This document shows positions 24,123 to 35,090 of a stretch of 64,000 nt of DNA, piece by piece. A program made the translations under genes and the position numbers. This DNA comes from Termitomyces sp. T153 (taxonomy: Eukaryota; Basidiomycota; Agaricomycetes; Agaricales; Lyophyllaceae). The notes under the pieces are model-generated. The model saw only the letters and a list, made by a program, of their open reading frames with translations. It had not been told where the DNA came from and searched no databases. The stretch covers positions 241,164-305,163 of the forward strand of contig JACKQL020000063.1 in NCBI GenBank assembly GCA_018296165.2, written 5' to 3'. Numbering within the stretch: position 1 is the stretch's first letter; the number at the start of each line of letters is the position of its first letter.

Positions 24123-24840
24123 TGTATGTGATCAATAGAACAGTGGAGCCACGTTGCATCCTCATGGGATTCAACAAGTGATTTCACCCCCCGCCGTATG
24201 AATGTGGCAGACCTTTTTTGAATGCCGTATTGAATCCAATAGGTCCTGATGACGAGGTGGCACAGTCACGGTCGTAAGGCTACTAGTTATGGGCGCTCAA
24301 ACATCTGCGGTTTTCCTGCGTCCTGTGTCTAGGGTTACAGGGAAAAAAATTCTTGCACTACCTGTTGATTACTGTTCTCGGAGGAGTTTCCAACCCGTCG
24401 AGATCGTTATACTGCGCTTCAAAGTTCAAATTTGGAAGGACTGGAGACTGATGTCAGAGTGATGCTTTGAGAAGGTTTAAATTTAATCTTTACTCTTTAT
24501 TTTATTTAGATCTAATCTAATTATTAGATTAGATATGCACCAAGCCTACTTTATAACGTATAAGTACACGATCTTTACGGTCTTTTTCCATTCCTTGCAA
24601 CAGAAATATAAGCTTCATCTTCTTCCCGACCACTTGCGATTTTCCCAAAGGAAATAAATGCCACCATCCGTGGCGAAAAGCGACAGTACTTACAGCGGTT
24701 TGCATAAAGGTTGGGCACTAAGCCAAATAAATAAAACAGAAGACAGAACAATCCTAATCTAGGGTGTGGGGACCAAGAAGACTTGGAAGACTTCTGGAAA
24801 GGGGTGGTCACATGTGGAAGATGTCATATCAGGGCCGCCC
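24123..24840. other. Intergenic region with AT-rich inverted repeat
   Basis: About 0.7 kb upstream of the ATPase gene. An AT-rich near-palindrome (taatctaattattagatta) is centred at about 24,525. No gene is seen. CpG frequency drops sharply at its right end, where the transposase relic begins. Confidence 0.5.
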
Positions 24841-24847
24841 ATGTTGA

Positions 24848-26190
24848 GTAGGTACTAATCAAAGTTTTATATTGTCCTTGCTACTGCTGATAGGTCATTT
24901 GTGGTGTGGACTTGTTGGCCAGAAGAAACTTGAATCTTCCTACTATTTCTGGCTTTTATCAAAGCCTGACAATTACTATGTTGCTGGGTGTAATCATAAT
25001 CATGACGTTCCTGTTCACATTGTTCATGGTATTGATGCCAATTGGTACAACACCAACCTTGCACCTTGTCGTCTCATCTCGCACAAAGCAGGAGTACGAA
25101 CTCAACTATCATGAAACTGGAATCTGTGAGCCCAGTATATTTTCCAGACTGCTGGTTGGAACATATCTAGGAATTCCTCGAATATTTCCTGGTGATGTAA
25201 TGCATCTTATCCTTAATTTTGCTGATTTACTCATTCCATTATGGTTTGGCAAATCTGAATGCACTGGGACAGACTCATGTAATGCCTGATACTGGGTTGT
25301 TCTGGAAGGTGAAAGATGGCAGGCTGCTGGCTGTGATGTGGCACAATTCACACCTTACTTCCCTGGTTCATTTAATCAGCTGCCACGGAACCTTACTGAG
25401 AAGATCAACAGTGGGTATAAAGCATGGGAATTCTTACTCTACCTTTTTGGACTTGGTCCGGGTCTCCTATACATGGTCCTTCCTGCTGATATATGGCATT
25501 TCTGTTGTAAACTGGTGTCAAGCATCCACATCATGTATCAGAAGACAATTACCTGAGAACAGATTCAAATTTCTCATTTACATCTCACCCAATTCATTGC
25601 TGAGTTAGAAGCAATGTGTATATATATATATATATATGTACAGCAGCATGAGGATTGTATACACATGGCACAACAATCAATACATGGATCATCATATTTA
25701 GTGAGGTGAGGCTATATACTCACAGTGGATGATGGAGTGAACAAACTATTGGAAACCTCACAGAAGGACTCAAGGAATGCTCAGATTCCTTCAAGCACCT
25801 GTCATGCCATGCAGTTCAACAAACAGAGATAAACCAGCTCAAGGCAATGGTTCCAGCCCTCAACAGAGATGAGCAAAAAAGGGTCAATTCATGTGGAAGG
25901 GAAGGATCTTGGAGGAGGTTATGTTCTCCTTCATGCAGCAGATTCATGCCTCTGTTCCGTCACCAATACTAGAGGTGAAGCTTTGCAGCTATATCTGGAA
26001 GGCTACAACCAAGAGCATATTCCTCACACTTTCCAACTAATTTGATGGGCCCAATTATGTCTTCCAAAAGGCCAAGTTACATGCTCACTGTGAAAGGAAG
26101 CTTCAAAAGCTTTATCAAAATTACACATGACAAGAACTATAAAGGCATGTCTATTCCAGAAAATGTACATATGCAGAGGAAACCATAGCA
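24848..26190 (+). mobile_element. Decayed DNA-transposon transposase (CACTA/Plavaka-like)
   Basis: Plus-strand fragments match a transposase family I know from agaricomycete genomes: GDVMHLILNFADLLIPLW, then GSFNQLPRN, SGYKAWEFLLYLFGLGPGLL, VLPADIW and, after about 25,720, QW-MME-TIGNL and QLKAMVPALN. Frames are broken by stops and shifts, and CG dinucleotides are nearly absent. No terminal inverted repeats were recognised, so the element limits are set by the CpG boundary and the neighbouring gene. A (TA)n tract lies at about 25,617-25,638. The family name is from memory of the motif order and should be treated as probable. Confidence 0.55.
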
Positions 26191-28361
26191 TTACCACTCC
26201 ACATCCTCATCCACATCCTCATCTTCGTTAATGTCTGGGTGTTGCATCAATCTCAGTAGACGTGATGAAGGACCCGATCTTGAATCGTCGTCTTCATAAG
26301 TCCTAGAGAGAAATGAGCAACAGAACCAGTAAGTTCTGAAAAGATAGTTTACCTCTCGTCATCGTCGTCGTTATCCTCCCAAAAATTCCTGGAATCCGAC
26401 ATATTGAGCAATTATTGGAGGTTGAAGGACTAAGACTTACTCGTTTTCACTGTCGTCTGAAAGCTCAATGGTGGTTCTTGCACGGCTAAACATGGTTCTG
26501 ATTGGTGGAAAGTCTGAAAGCGCTTCATCGCCGTCAGACACGATGATAGCATTCTGAGCAATGCCACGGTTTGACGCAAGCCTCCTCAATCTAGTCGCTC
26601 GGCCAAGTTGTCTTGCAGCTCCTTCTGTCACGGCGACCTCGAAATCGCTATCTTCTTCGTCATTACTATCGGAGACGTGTCCTTGTTGTCTTGGCAAGCG
26701 ACGTCTCTGGCGACCTGAAGGTGATAATCTCTCGGAAAATGGTACAAGCTGTGGTACTTCGGAGTCATCAATGAAGCTGTCCTCTTCGTATTCATCTGAT
26801 TCATTTCCACTTTCGTTCACTTGATCTTCGTCAGTATGTGCATGAGTTTCGCCGATTCGTGTAATTCCCTCCTCTGCAGCGCGACCGATCGGAAATAAGT
26901 CGTCGAGCGGATTATGGTATAGCCGACCAAGTGTCCTGGGTGCGCCAGGTGGCGCCAGATTATGAGTTCTGGGTATAACAAGATCATGTCCACCCTCTTC
27001 ATCATCTTCCTCAATCTCTTCACCGAGAATAATAGCTGAATCCTCCGAGTCCGAGTCCATATATTCCCCATCATCTCCAAGATACGTATTCGGTGCATTT
27101 GCGAACATATGTAGGATATCGCGGAACTCCCCACCCGCGTCGAACTCCAATTCCTCGTCATCCTCGTCGTCTTCACTAGCTTGGTGCCCAGGATATTCCC
27201 GATGACAATGGGTGCACACCCCACGCCAAATCTCATGCATACAATCGATACACCTATAGATACCGCCGTCGTCTGCATCATACATGCCGATTTCCTCAAG
27301 CCCCTCACCACCAGGTCGTGGTGGACGTGGTGGACGTGGCTCCAAAACATCGAGAAAGAAGCGATTCGGACTTATGTTGTGGAAGATATTACGCCATGGA
27401 TCGTCGTTGGTTGATGTTGAAGACTCAGGCTCTAGAGCGGGTGCAGGCGCGGGCAATTCAACCAATCCGCTGCGTACAAGCCCGGTCACCATGCTTTTGA
27501 CACCCCAAACCTCGACGGGGCGCTCAATGATATGTGTACGACATACAGGACATTTCTTCTTCTTATAGCAGTGCGAGGTTTCCGGGGGACCCGTCGTATC
27601 TTCTTGGAGGCGGTGGAGCTCGCCAAGCGCTTCTGGAGCTGTAAACCACCGGACTAGACAGGGGTAGCAGGCAATGTGTCCACAAGGCGCGAGAGCGAAG
27701 GGCTTATGCAATAGATCAAGGCAGATTTGGCAGGTAAGTGCTTGATGAACCTGGGCTAGATGGGACTGATGCTGTGTGAGGAGCTGAAATCACGAAGGAC
27801 TGAGTAAAAAAGGGTGAAAAGGTGATATTATGGACGTACGAAGCGTTGTACTTCGATTTCTTGTTGCAATCGCGCTACTTGACTTTCGGGAGATTCTACA
27901 ACAGGTGGCAAAGATTCTTGCTTCGCCTTTCCCTTTCCTTTGTCTGCATATGGCTAAAAGGTAGTTTGATACGAGAAAATTCGTATAAAACAGGGGAAGT
28001 GAAGACTTACAATTCTAGAAGATGTGTCTTCTATGTCCGCGTGATTAAAATCCTTTGAAGGCTGCGCTTCCTCGTCTAGCTTCACATCAGCCTCTTGCAC
28101 GGTGTCCTGCGTTGCTACTGTCGCACTCCTGGATTTCGACCGCGCATGAAGATCAAGTTCTACAGTTGTAACAACGGATGACTTTCTTCTTTTCTTCCTC
28201 GTCCGCTTCTTTTTCTCCTTGGTGCCATCATCCTTTTTCGTTTTCTTGAAAGATCTTGAATTTTCAAGGTCTGCGCCAGATTCAGGCGTGCTCCGTTTCT
28301 TGGAATTAATGGATGGAGCAAGGGGAGTTATGCTAGAACCAGGAGTTTGACGCGTTGACAT
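26191..28361 (-). CDS. RING-finger protein (putative E3 ubiquitin ligase)
   Basis: Exons run from MSTRQTPGSS (28,361) through a Lys/Arg-rich nuclear-type region (KEKKKRTRKKRRK), then PYADKGKGKAKQ with a coiled coil, then the RING. The RING is C3HC4-like: CQICLDLL, CGHIACYPCLVRW, a long loop and CPVCRTH. A second zinc-ribbon-like set, CIDCMHEIWRGVCTHC, lies about 90 residues further on. The rest is very acidic and ends in two tiny exons (NFWEDNDDDDER, then TYEDDDSRSG... to DVEW and TAA at 26,191-26,193). RING proteins of this type transfer ubiquitin from an E2; substrates are unknown. An in-frame Met at 28,442 would add 27 residues. The stop codon sits exactly at the edge of the transposase relic, so part of the 3' region may be transposon-derived. 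Confidence 0.85.
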
Positions 28362-28589
28362 GGCTGCAACTGCAATCCGTAATCGGAGCTTGAAATTACA
28401 GGGGTTACGGGGTTTACAAGCCAAACAGTGTAAAATATCCATTTTTGAAGAATGTCGAGCTGATTTTGCGACCGAGATTCATTAAAAACTTGTCAAAGCT
28501 TTCATATGCATGTCTTCCAGTCGTTGTGCTCAGACGAACTTGTCTGTCATTCAGCTCTCCTGCTCATGATGCATCCAGGATGTAAAGAT

Positions 28590-28925
28590 CGCCTGAGCCC
28601 CCATATTCATTGATTTTGATCCTTCGGTGCCATCAACATACTGATATAGGTACTGATTTCACCATCCAATGGAAATTGAGCAGGGTCAATTTCAGCCTCA
28701 TCAAGCTAAACATCTCTCCAGCTTCCCCAGATCAATGCCCTTTCCCTTATCGAGGGAGGGCTCAATGAGTTGCATAGAAGGCATGGGATCAAATTTATCC
28801 ATTTTCTAATTGACCTGAGCTCATTGGTTGTTGGTCATATTCCTTTGAGCTTCCATGAGGGGGCCATCTGGATGTTGAGTAGAATATGTTCATTTCTCAT
28901 GGAGTGAATGATATTATCAGGACCA
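28590..28925. mobile_element. Short CpG-poor repeat relic
   Basis: About 330 bp with few CG dinucleotides, flanked by CpG-containing host DNA. Translation gives a short partly open stretch (LIEGGLNELHRRHG...) that I cannot assign. The composition matches the other decayed transposon blocks. Confidence 0.4.
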
Positions 28926-29135
28926 TCTACTACAAGGAAGTAATGCCAAACTCTCATGACGATTGTCATCATCGGACTCGGGACTTGTTAGACTAGAGTC
29001 CGTACCAGTGTTCATAGCAGAAGCGACGTTTCTGCTGGCTTGAAGCTCAGCAGCATCCACATTTGGATCTGTAGGCATTGTGGCAGTGTTCAAAGAATGA
29101 TCAAGCTTAACTGTGGTCTGTACATATCTCGACAA
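28917..29135 (-). CDS. Small hypothetical or truncated ORF
   Basis: A 72-residue frame (MSRYVQTTVKLDHSL... ending CSRWS), rich in Asn, Asp, Ser and Thr in its second half (SLTSPESDDDN), with no recognised domain. It runs directly into the CpG-poor relic at its 3' end, so it may be the 5' exon of a gene cut off by that insertion rather than a complete gene. No splice donor was convincing. Confidence 0.3.
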   Translation of the reverse strand: MSRYVQTTVKLDHSLNTATMPTDPNVDAAELQASRNVASAMNTGTDSSLTSPESDDDNRHESLALLPCSRWS

Positions 29136-29246
29136 ACTACAACATCAACTACAAAATACCATACCCAGGATTGGGAGGGATACGTAACAAGGTAAACGAC
29201 AAGTGAAGCTAGTTGTGTGAGCGGCATCTGCAGCTATGAACGCGTC

Positions 29247-29329
29247 GTCCGCATCGATTATTGGTTAAATCATTTCGTTGTGGTGATAAGCGCTCCGAGA
29301 AGCCGCAGGCTCGACTCCTGCTACGGACA
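29247..29329 (+). tRNA. tRNA-like segment with B box (unassigned, possibly degenerate)
   Basis: The stretch contains a good T-arm (GCAGG stem, CTCGACT loop, CCTGC stem) whose GGCTCGACTCC fits the polymerase III B box, followed by TACGGAC. The upstream GTCCGCA pairs with that except at one position, and GATT...AATC can form a D stem around TTGGTTA. I cannot fold a convincing anticodon arm: the best hairpin lacks U33. It may be a tRNA pseudogene, an intron-bearing tRNA or a tRNA-derived SINE head. Confidence 0.3.
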
Positions 29330-29460
29330 TGGATACTTTTGTGAATCCCAGGAATGTACATAAGTATCTTCTTTTGGGCTAAGGGATGAAGCGAGAGACA
29401 GCTTGGAATGGAGTCTGCAGACGTCGCTTAGTCATCACGTGCGCTCTGACCACAACGACG

Positions 29461-32400
29461 ATGAGCGTCGATCCGCCAGCCGATGCGAGCGCTGATGCGA
29501 CTCCGTTCAACGCCCATCTCCTCCGACTCCTCACCGCCGTCGCCCACGACTCCACCGTCCCCCTCGACCTCAACATCGCCCTCGACGTCGCCAACGACGA
29601 CGACACCGCTCAGGCCATCCTCTGCGCCATCGCTGCCCTCGTTGACCGCGTTCGCAGAGCAGAGAAACTCGCAGATCCCATCCCCACCCCCATCCACCAC
29701 AACGTTACCGATGTCCCCATAGCCGGCATTGCCTGCCCGACATGTGGCCGTCCTTCTCCATCTGTTCTTCCCACACCGGCTACTATCCTCGAGCGTGCGC
29801 TCGAGCCGCCTCCTGAGCTCCCCAGGTTCGATAATGAGCATGATGAGCTTGTTTTTTTGCGCGAAGCTGTTCGGCCGCTCCGTGAGCAGGCGCAGGAGCT
29901 CCAGCTACTCAAGGACCAGGTACAGGACATTGCACGCGTGTGTAATGCCGTCGCGCGCGGCGATCTGTCGCAAAAGATCACGGTTCCAGTGCAGGGAGTA
30001 GTCATGGTGCAGCTCAAGGACGTTATCAACACTATGGTCGACAAACTCGGTCAATTTGCAAAGGAAGTCACTCGCGTTAGTCAGGAAGTCGGTACGGAAG
30101 GGTGTGTTCTATTGATATTATTATTATCCTTTGTTCTGATTATTTTGACAGTAAACTCGGCGGTCAGGCGCTCGTTCTCGATGTCGAAGGAACATGGCGC
30201 GAACTTACGGGCGTCGTCAACAAACTCGCCGCAAATCTAACTAATCAGGTTCGGTCAATTGCCAAAGTCACTAAAGCCGTCGCCCTCGGAGACCTCTCCA
30301 AGCAAATTGAAGTCGATGCACGAGGAGAAATCTTGGATTTGAAGAACACCGTCAACGGAATGGTTGTTCGGTTCGTATGTTTTCTTTTCTTCTTCTTCGT
30401 CTCTAATTACCGAACTACCAGCCTGCGTGCTCTTGCATCCGAAGTCACGCGCGTAACCCTTGAAGTCGGCTCACAAGGAAAACTCGGCGGTCAGGCACAC
30501 GTACCAGACGTCGAAGGTGTCTGGTTCGAGCTCGTTCGAAATGTACATTTCTCCTTCACTCTTTTTTCACGGAATAAATACTTCAATAATAGGTCAACCG
30601 AATGTGCTCCTCGCTCACTGACCAAGTCCGTTCGATCGCCAAAGTTACCACCGCCGTCGCGAGAGGAGACTTGACACAGAAAATTGAGATCAGCGTCGAG
30701 GGCGAGATGTCTACGTTGAAGAGTAAGTTTCCTTCCTGCCTCTTTTTATCACGAGGTCTGATCCATCAAAGGCACCGTAAACTCCATGGTCGACCAACTA
30801 TCAGCATTTGCGAGCGAAGTAACGCGTGTCGCGCTTGAGGTCGGTACACAAGGTATACTTGGCGGGCAGGCTACCGTCGAAGGTGTTCAAGGAACCTGGG
30901 CCGACCTCACTCGTAATGTCAACGTGCGTCCCCTCTTTTCCTCTCCCCTTCCATCCTAATACCCCCTCCACCACACAGAAAATGGCCTCAAATCTAACCG
31001 ACCAAGTACGTTCCATTTCCGAAGTGACGAAAGCTGTGGCGCAGGGCGACCTTAGCAAGCTCGTCAACGTCGATGTGCAGGGTGAGATGTTGGACCTCAA
31101 GTTGACTGTGAATTCAATGGTGGAACAACTCAGCACACTTGCGAATGAGGTGACGAGAGTGTCGCTTGAGGTTGGGACGGAGGGGATTTTGGGTGGGCAG
31201 GCGTATGTTCCTGATGTGCAGGGCATGTGGAAGGTGCGACGCGCTGTTTGTTGTTGCTGTCAATTCCTCAAGACTGACGAGTTGAGCAGGTGTTGACCGA
31301 TAACGTGAATCTGATGGCTAACAATCTCACTTCACAAGTGCGCTCGATCGCGCAGGTCACAAAGGCCGTGGCAGGCGGTGATCTTACGAAGAAGATTGAT
31401 GTTGACGTGCGAGGAGAGATTTTGGAGCTGAAAGAGACGGTGAATGGGATGACGGAGTCGCTTAGTGTGTTTGCGGATGAGGTGACGAGAGTAGCGAGGG
31501 AGGTTGGGACAGAGGGGAGGTTGGGCGGACAGGCAAGGGTGACAAATGTTGGTGGGACGTGGAAGGATTTGACTGATAATGTTAATGTCATGGCTAATAA
31601 TGTGCGTTTTCTCTCTCCTTCTTTATGTTGTTGAAGGATCAACTTGCGCTTACGTGGACTCCCAATGCAGCTGACGCTTCAAGTACGGAATATTGCAGTC
31701 GCCACGACTGCCGTCGCGCGGGGAGACCTCACGCAGAAGATCACGGGCGTCTCTGTCAGCGGCGAGATGCTGTCGCTCGTCAATACGATCAACGATATGA
31801 TTGATCAACTTGCGATTTTCGCGAAGGAAGTTAAGAAAGTCGCGAGGGAGGTCGGTACGGAAGGGAAGTTGGGTGTGCAGGCTGAGGTGGGGAATGTTCA
31901 GGGGATGTGGCAGGAGATTACGTACGTCGTTTTCTTCCTTCCCTCTTCCGTCTTTCCATTCACGCGCCCACGCTCTCTTCAGACTATCCGTCAACACGAT
32001 GGCGAGCAACCTCACGACGCAAGTGCGCGGGTTCGCACAGATCTCCGCTGCAGCGATGGACGGCGACTTTACGCGCTTCATCACAGTCGAGGCGAGCGGC
32101 GAGATGGACTCGCTCAAGACGCAGATCAATCAGATGGTATATAATCTGCGGGACAGTATACAGAAGAACACGGCTGCGCGTGAAGCGGCGGAACTGGCGA
32201 ATAGGAGTAAGAGTGAGTTTTTGGCGAATATGTCGCATGAGATTAGGTGGGTGTTCCTTTTTGGTTTGTGGATGGTTTGTGGATGAGGGCCGTATATAGG
32301 ACGCCGATGAATGGAATCATCGGGATGACGGAGCTTACGCTTGATTCAGACTTGAATAGGTCGCAGAGGGAGAGTTTGTTGCTTGTGCATAGTCTTGCGA

Positions 32401-34238
32401 GGTCGCTTTTGTTGATCATTGATGATATTCTTGATATTTCAAAGAGTGCGTTACGCTTTGTCTCGTCTGCACCACTAATGAACTCGCTTCTTAGTCGAAG
32501 CCGGCCGCATGACGATGGAAGCCGTGTCCTACTCCCTCCGCCAAACCGTCTTTGGGATCCTCAAAACGCTCGTCGTCCGCGCCTCGCAAAACAACCTCGA
32601 TCTCACGTATGACGTTGAGCCAGACATCCCAGACCAGCTCATCGGCGACTCGCTGCGCCTGCGGCAGGTGATCACGAACCTTGTGGGCAACGCGATCAAG
32701 TTTACACCGAGCAAGACGTCGAGGAAGGGACATGTCGCATTGAGCACGAGGTTGCTGGCGTTGGATGATCAGAGCGTGACAATTGAGTTTTGTGTTATGG
32801 ATACGGGGATTGGGATCGCGAAGGATAAGCTGAATTTGATTTTTGATACGTTCTGTCAGGCGGATGGGTCGACGACTAGGGTAGGTGCCCTTTCTTGAAG
32901 GCGTGTATAGCGGGCTGACGCTCATGTAGGAATACGGTGGGACGGGTCTTGGATTGTCGATTTCCAAGAGACTTGTTAACCTTATGCAGGGAAATATGTG
33001 GGTTGAGAGTGAGGTGTCGAAGGGCTCCAAGTTCTTCTTCACTATCACCTCCCAGATCAGCCATTCATCGATTGAGAGCACGCTCTCGAAGATGTCGCCG
33101 TTCGCGAAGCGTACGATTCTGTTCGTTGACTCGTTGTATGATACCACCGGCGTCTGTGATCGCATCAAGGAGCTGTGTTTGCGCCCCCATGTCGTCCATA
33201 TGGTCTGTGAGGTCGCGGACAAGGAGAAATGTCCGCATATCGATACCATTGTCGTTGATTCTCTTAGTGTTGTAAGTTCCCTTCCCCCCCTCTCTTTCTC
33301 GTTCCGCGATTCCTGGCCCTGACGCCGCGTTTATCAGACTGAATGCATCCGCGAGTACGAGCACCTCCGCTACATACCTATCGTACTCCTCGCACCATCG
33401 ATGCCTCGCCTCAATCGTGCGTTGTCTCCCTTCCTCTCCCTCCTATCCAACCTTCTCTGACACCTGTTCTCGTTTCCCCTCTTTTAAGTGAAATGGTGCC
33501 TCGACAATAGCATCAGCGCGCAGCTCACGACACCCGTCACCGCCCAGGACCTCGCCTCTGCGCTCATCTCCGCCCTGGAATCCAACACCGTCAGCCCCGT
33601 CGCTGCGCCCAACGACGTCACGTTTGATATTCTCCTCGCTGAGGATAATCTCGTCAATCAGAAGCTGGCAGTCAAGATTCTGGAGAAGTATGGGCATACT
33701 GTTGAGATTGCGGAAAATGGAAGTCTGGCCGTTGATGCGTTCAAGAGTCGGGTCGTGCAGAGTAAGCCGTTCGATATCATTCTTGTAAGTCAGTGGGTTG
33801 GTACGTCGAAAAGATGTACTTATGATTTTTGTTTGTAGATGGATGTGTCGATGCCGTTCATGGGCGGTATGGAGGCGACGGAACTCATCCGTTCGTACGA
33901 GATGCATCGTGGCTTAACACCGACCCCCATTATCGCTCTAACTGCCCACGCCAGTACGTTCACGTCGTTGTCTTCGTAGACCTTATCATGCTGACTTTCG
34001 TTATCAGTGATTGGCGATCGCGAGCGATGCCTGCAGGCAGGTATGGATGACCATATTACCAGTACGTCAACTTTGTCTTGCCCTTGCCTCTCTAATACTT
34101 TGCGACGCAGAACCCCTCCGCCGTGGCGACCTCCTCAATGCCATCGGCAAACTCGCTGGCGAGAGAGGCGCCGCGAAGCCCCACCGGCGCGTGCCTCCAG
34201 GATTGGAAGCACTTAGATTCCAGGATATACCTCGTTGA
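29461..34238 (+). CDS. Group III hybrid histidine kinase (Nik1/Os-1 type osmosensor)
   Basis: A multi-exon gene encoding about 1.3 thousand residues. After a non-conserved N terminus come seven HAMP repeats, recognisable by QVRSIA-VTKAVA-GDL followed by GEM-LK-TVN-MV, the last one diverged. Next is the kinase core: H-box [18 protein letters not shown]-box LVGNAIKF, G1 DTGIGI, F-box [13 protein letters not shown] and G2 [10 protein letters not shown]. The C-terminal receiver begins [13 protein letters not shown], has the phospho-acceptor Asp in [12 protein letters not shown], Thr/Ala in ALTAHA and the conserved Lys in DDHITKPL, restored by the last splice. There is no membrane segment, so it is cytosolic. 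Such kinases sense osmotic and fungicide stress through the HAMP array and signal via an HPt protein to the HOG MAP-kinase pathway. Introns often split the HAMP repeats. An in-frame Met at 29,386 is an alternative start. Confidence 0.95.
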
Positions 34239-35090
34239 CTCTGAAGCTTTCCTGCGCGCATTTATTCGAAGACTATTGATATAAGGACTGCGAACAAACC
34301 ATCGTGTACCTGGACTGTCGGCCATATGCTTTCTACTGTTAGTTTTTTGATACCTCTCGTGCCATATTGAATTGCTGTGATATCTCATCGTGTACTTATA
34401 TCACCCGTTTCTTGCATATTACTTCGCGTCTCACCACTACTACCCATATAACCAACGTCGTCGTCGTCGTTACCATTTAGTTACTGTACTGCTCTTAGAC
34501 TCATAACGTCGCTTTCTTGCATCTTCAGTCGGCTGGCGTGACACTGGCTTGCCTTGAGCCATTCAAATCCGAACTTCGACGTAGGCACCCCTGTACTAAG
34601 CCAGTTCTCCTTTTACTCCTTCTCCTGGATAGACCTCGTGCTATGTATGCTCGCGTAGATATGTCAAAGTAGGACTCGGCAGCATCCATTCAATTGAATT
34701 CATTCCCATTCAGAACTGACTTCGCGTGCGACCATGCAAGACACACTCTTAGGGCGAATGGGCGTGTGCCGCGGCGCCTGTGTCAACCCACTGTCGCATT
34801 GGTCCCGAGGCGAAGGTAAGGGCAATGATGGAAGATATTCTGGAGAACGGATGGATTCCCTCTCAGGCCGAAAGAAAATGGAATGTACAAGCTTCAAAAC
34901 GCTTTATCATAATATAATCTATGAGATTAGCAAGGAAAACAGGAAGCACGCAAGGACAATCGAAGAGGGCAAGGACGGGCGGGCAGGTTAGGAATCTCAT
35001 GGGAAACGTTGAGCTTCAGCATCCTCATAGCAGTGGGAAAACTTGGCAGAATAGTCAACATTTGTTTCTTACTACTTGGGATATAGTATA
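34239..35090. other. Intergenic region between convergent genes
   Basis: About 0.85 kb between the 3' ends of the histidine kinase (+) and the HNH gene (-). A short GTC-rich stretch is at about 34,450-34,470. Open frames here are short and featureless. Confidence 0.5.

Noticed and set aside
24500..24540. AT-rich palindrome as transposon terminal inverted repeat
   Set aside because: Both arms are adjacent and no matching copy appears at the other end of the transposase relic.
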